This document shows, one piece after another, positions 25,695-26,385 of a DNA stretch of 26,385 nt. This DNA comes from Lentisphaeria bacterium. Its GTDB lineage: Bacteria > Verrucomicrobiota > Lentisphaeria > Victivallales > Victivallaceae. The DNA lies in assembly GCA_900768505.1 (NCBI GenBank), contig CAAGED010000015.1:1-26385 (forward strand). The letters are read 5' to 3'. Below the pieces are notes generated by a model. The model was not told the DNA's origin, did not search any database, and worked only from the letters and a program-made list of their open reading frames with translations. How positions within the stretch are numbered: the first letter of the stretch is position 1; each line of letters starts with the position of its first letter. Both the position numbers and the translations under genes were made by a program.

Positions 25695-26385
25695 TCAATG
25701 ACTTTTCAAGTTCTTTTTGAGTACCATTGTAAAGTCTTCATCGGATATATCAGTAATTCCTAAACGAGATTCTAACCCATATGAGACCAGCAAAAAAATT
25801 TTGAAGTAATTCTTCCTATGTAAAAAGCAGAATTAAACAAACGTTTTAATGACCCATTTTTCAAAAACATCTGGAGAGCTTTATATAACAAGCATTTTAC
25901 GGAGAATCAACCAATCGTTTATGAACGGCTAAAATTTTATTTCTGCAGAACGAAAACCCATAATAAAAGGAGAACAAAACGGACAAGGCTTTGCATTATG
26001 ACAAGTAATAAGCCCATTACAATAAGCTCGATTTGAATCGGAATTACGAACCAATGAATAAAACCATATGCAACATTATGGCAATTAAAAGAATTACTGT
26101 AAGCAACACCAAGTTGTTCTTTTGATTTGACATTTAATCTGATTGATGATCAGTTATCATTATTTACACAACACGAGTCCTGCAATTTTCCAGTGCCAGC
26201 TGGAAGCAGGGCATTTTCATTTTTAGATATACCCCCTGCCCCCAAAGAAAACATTGCGTAGACAGTTTTTTGCATAACTCATCTGCGATTTTTTTATCTA
26301 GTAGCCCATAAATAGTCGATTATGAAAAATTATTTAACAAATTGAATATCAATGGAAAACCATGATTTTTCATGATATATTATTG
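25695..26385 (-). pseudogene. Decayed iron-containing alcohol dehydrogenase (remnant)
   Basis: No long open frame, but short minus-strand stretches in several frames recall the order of motifs in Fe-ADH or AdhE C-terminal domains. From high to low coordinate these are a PAGTG segment (near 26190-26203; family PTTAGTGSE), GVAYSNSF followed by CHNVAYGFIHWF (26060-26110; family GMAFSNAFLG.CHSMAH...H), CHNAKPCPF (25980-26003; family YNA..PTK), and YGLESRLGITDISDEDF (25725-25785; family LGIP..L.E.GI.EEDF) ending at a TGA at 25695. Several stops and frameshifts separate them and key histidines are lost. It runs off the right edge. The similarity is judged by eye from short segments, so this is tentative. 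Confidence 0.4.

Noticed and set aside
25563..25700. Short minus-strand frame (DWSYLLKRYDIPFKL...) downstream of the alcohol dehydrogenase remnant
   Set aside because: Only about 33 codons between stops, with no start or recognisable family; it may be part of the same decayed gene but cannot be shown.

Overview
The window (26.4 kb, moderately AT-rich) looks like chromosomal DNA from a Gram-negative bacterium. Evidence for this is a periplasmic HtrA-type protease, a phosphoethanolamine (PEtN) transferase of the outer-membrane-modifying type, and MutS, MnmG and PanB of ordinary bacterial form. A GTP-dependent PEPCK together with a secreted sialate O-acetylesterase would fit a PVC-group gut or animal-associated anaerobe such as Lentisphaerota. 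That assignment is inference at low to moderate confidence; there is no rRNA or other decisive marker here.

Left end (1-6600): a complete type II-A CRISPR-Cas locus. On the minus strand the order is cas9, cas1, cas2, csn2, a leader with its own promoter, then the array. Neighbouring cas genes overlap by 4 bases or are 8 bases apart. The array has four full 36-bp repeats with 30-bp spacers and runs off the left edge. A tracrRNA gene sits just upstream of cas9 on the opposite strand. It has a 21-nt perfect anti-repeat, a lower stem and bulge, two small hairpins and a bidirectional terminator. The island borders a truncated KAP-type P-loop NTPase gene.

Middle (6640-16430): KAP fragment, a glyoxalase I-type VOC enzyme, an EI24/CysZ-type membrane protein, a sialate O-acetylesterase and GTP-PEPCK, all on the minus strand. 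A divergently transcribed HtrA-like protease with two PDZ domains follows. A PEtN transferase gene is broken by two compensating frameshifts at simple-sequence tracts. A 600-bp gap beside it holds three degenerate copies of a ~196-bp repeat with internal inverted repeats.

Right part (16430-26385): dinG, mutS and panB form one tightly packed minus-strand group in transcription order panB-mutS-dinG. A lone OppC/DppC permease directly follows mnmG. To the right of mnmG is a ~560-bp AT-rich non-coding stretch with DnaA-box-like 9-mers and several palindromes, a credible oriC candidate because oriC next to gidA/mnmG is a recurrent arrangement. Almost every gene points away from this site, as expected if a fork leaves it leftwards. 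Beyond it lies what looks like a heavily decayed iron-containing alcohol dehydrogenase.

The genes fall into separate jobs: adaptive immunity at the left (Cas9 interference; Cas1-Cas2-Csn2 adaptation; tracrRNA/crRNA guides), central metabolism and envelope functions in the middle, and housekeeping (mismatch repair, helicase, pantothenate synthesis, tRNA modification, probable origin) at the right.
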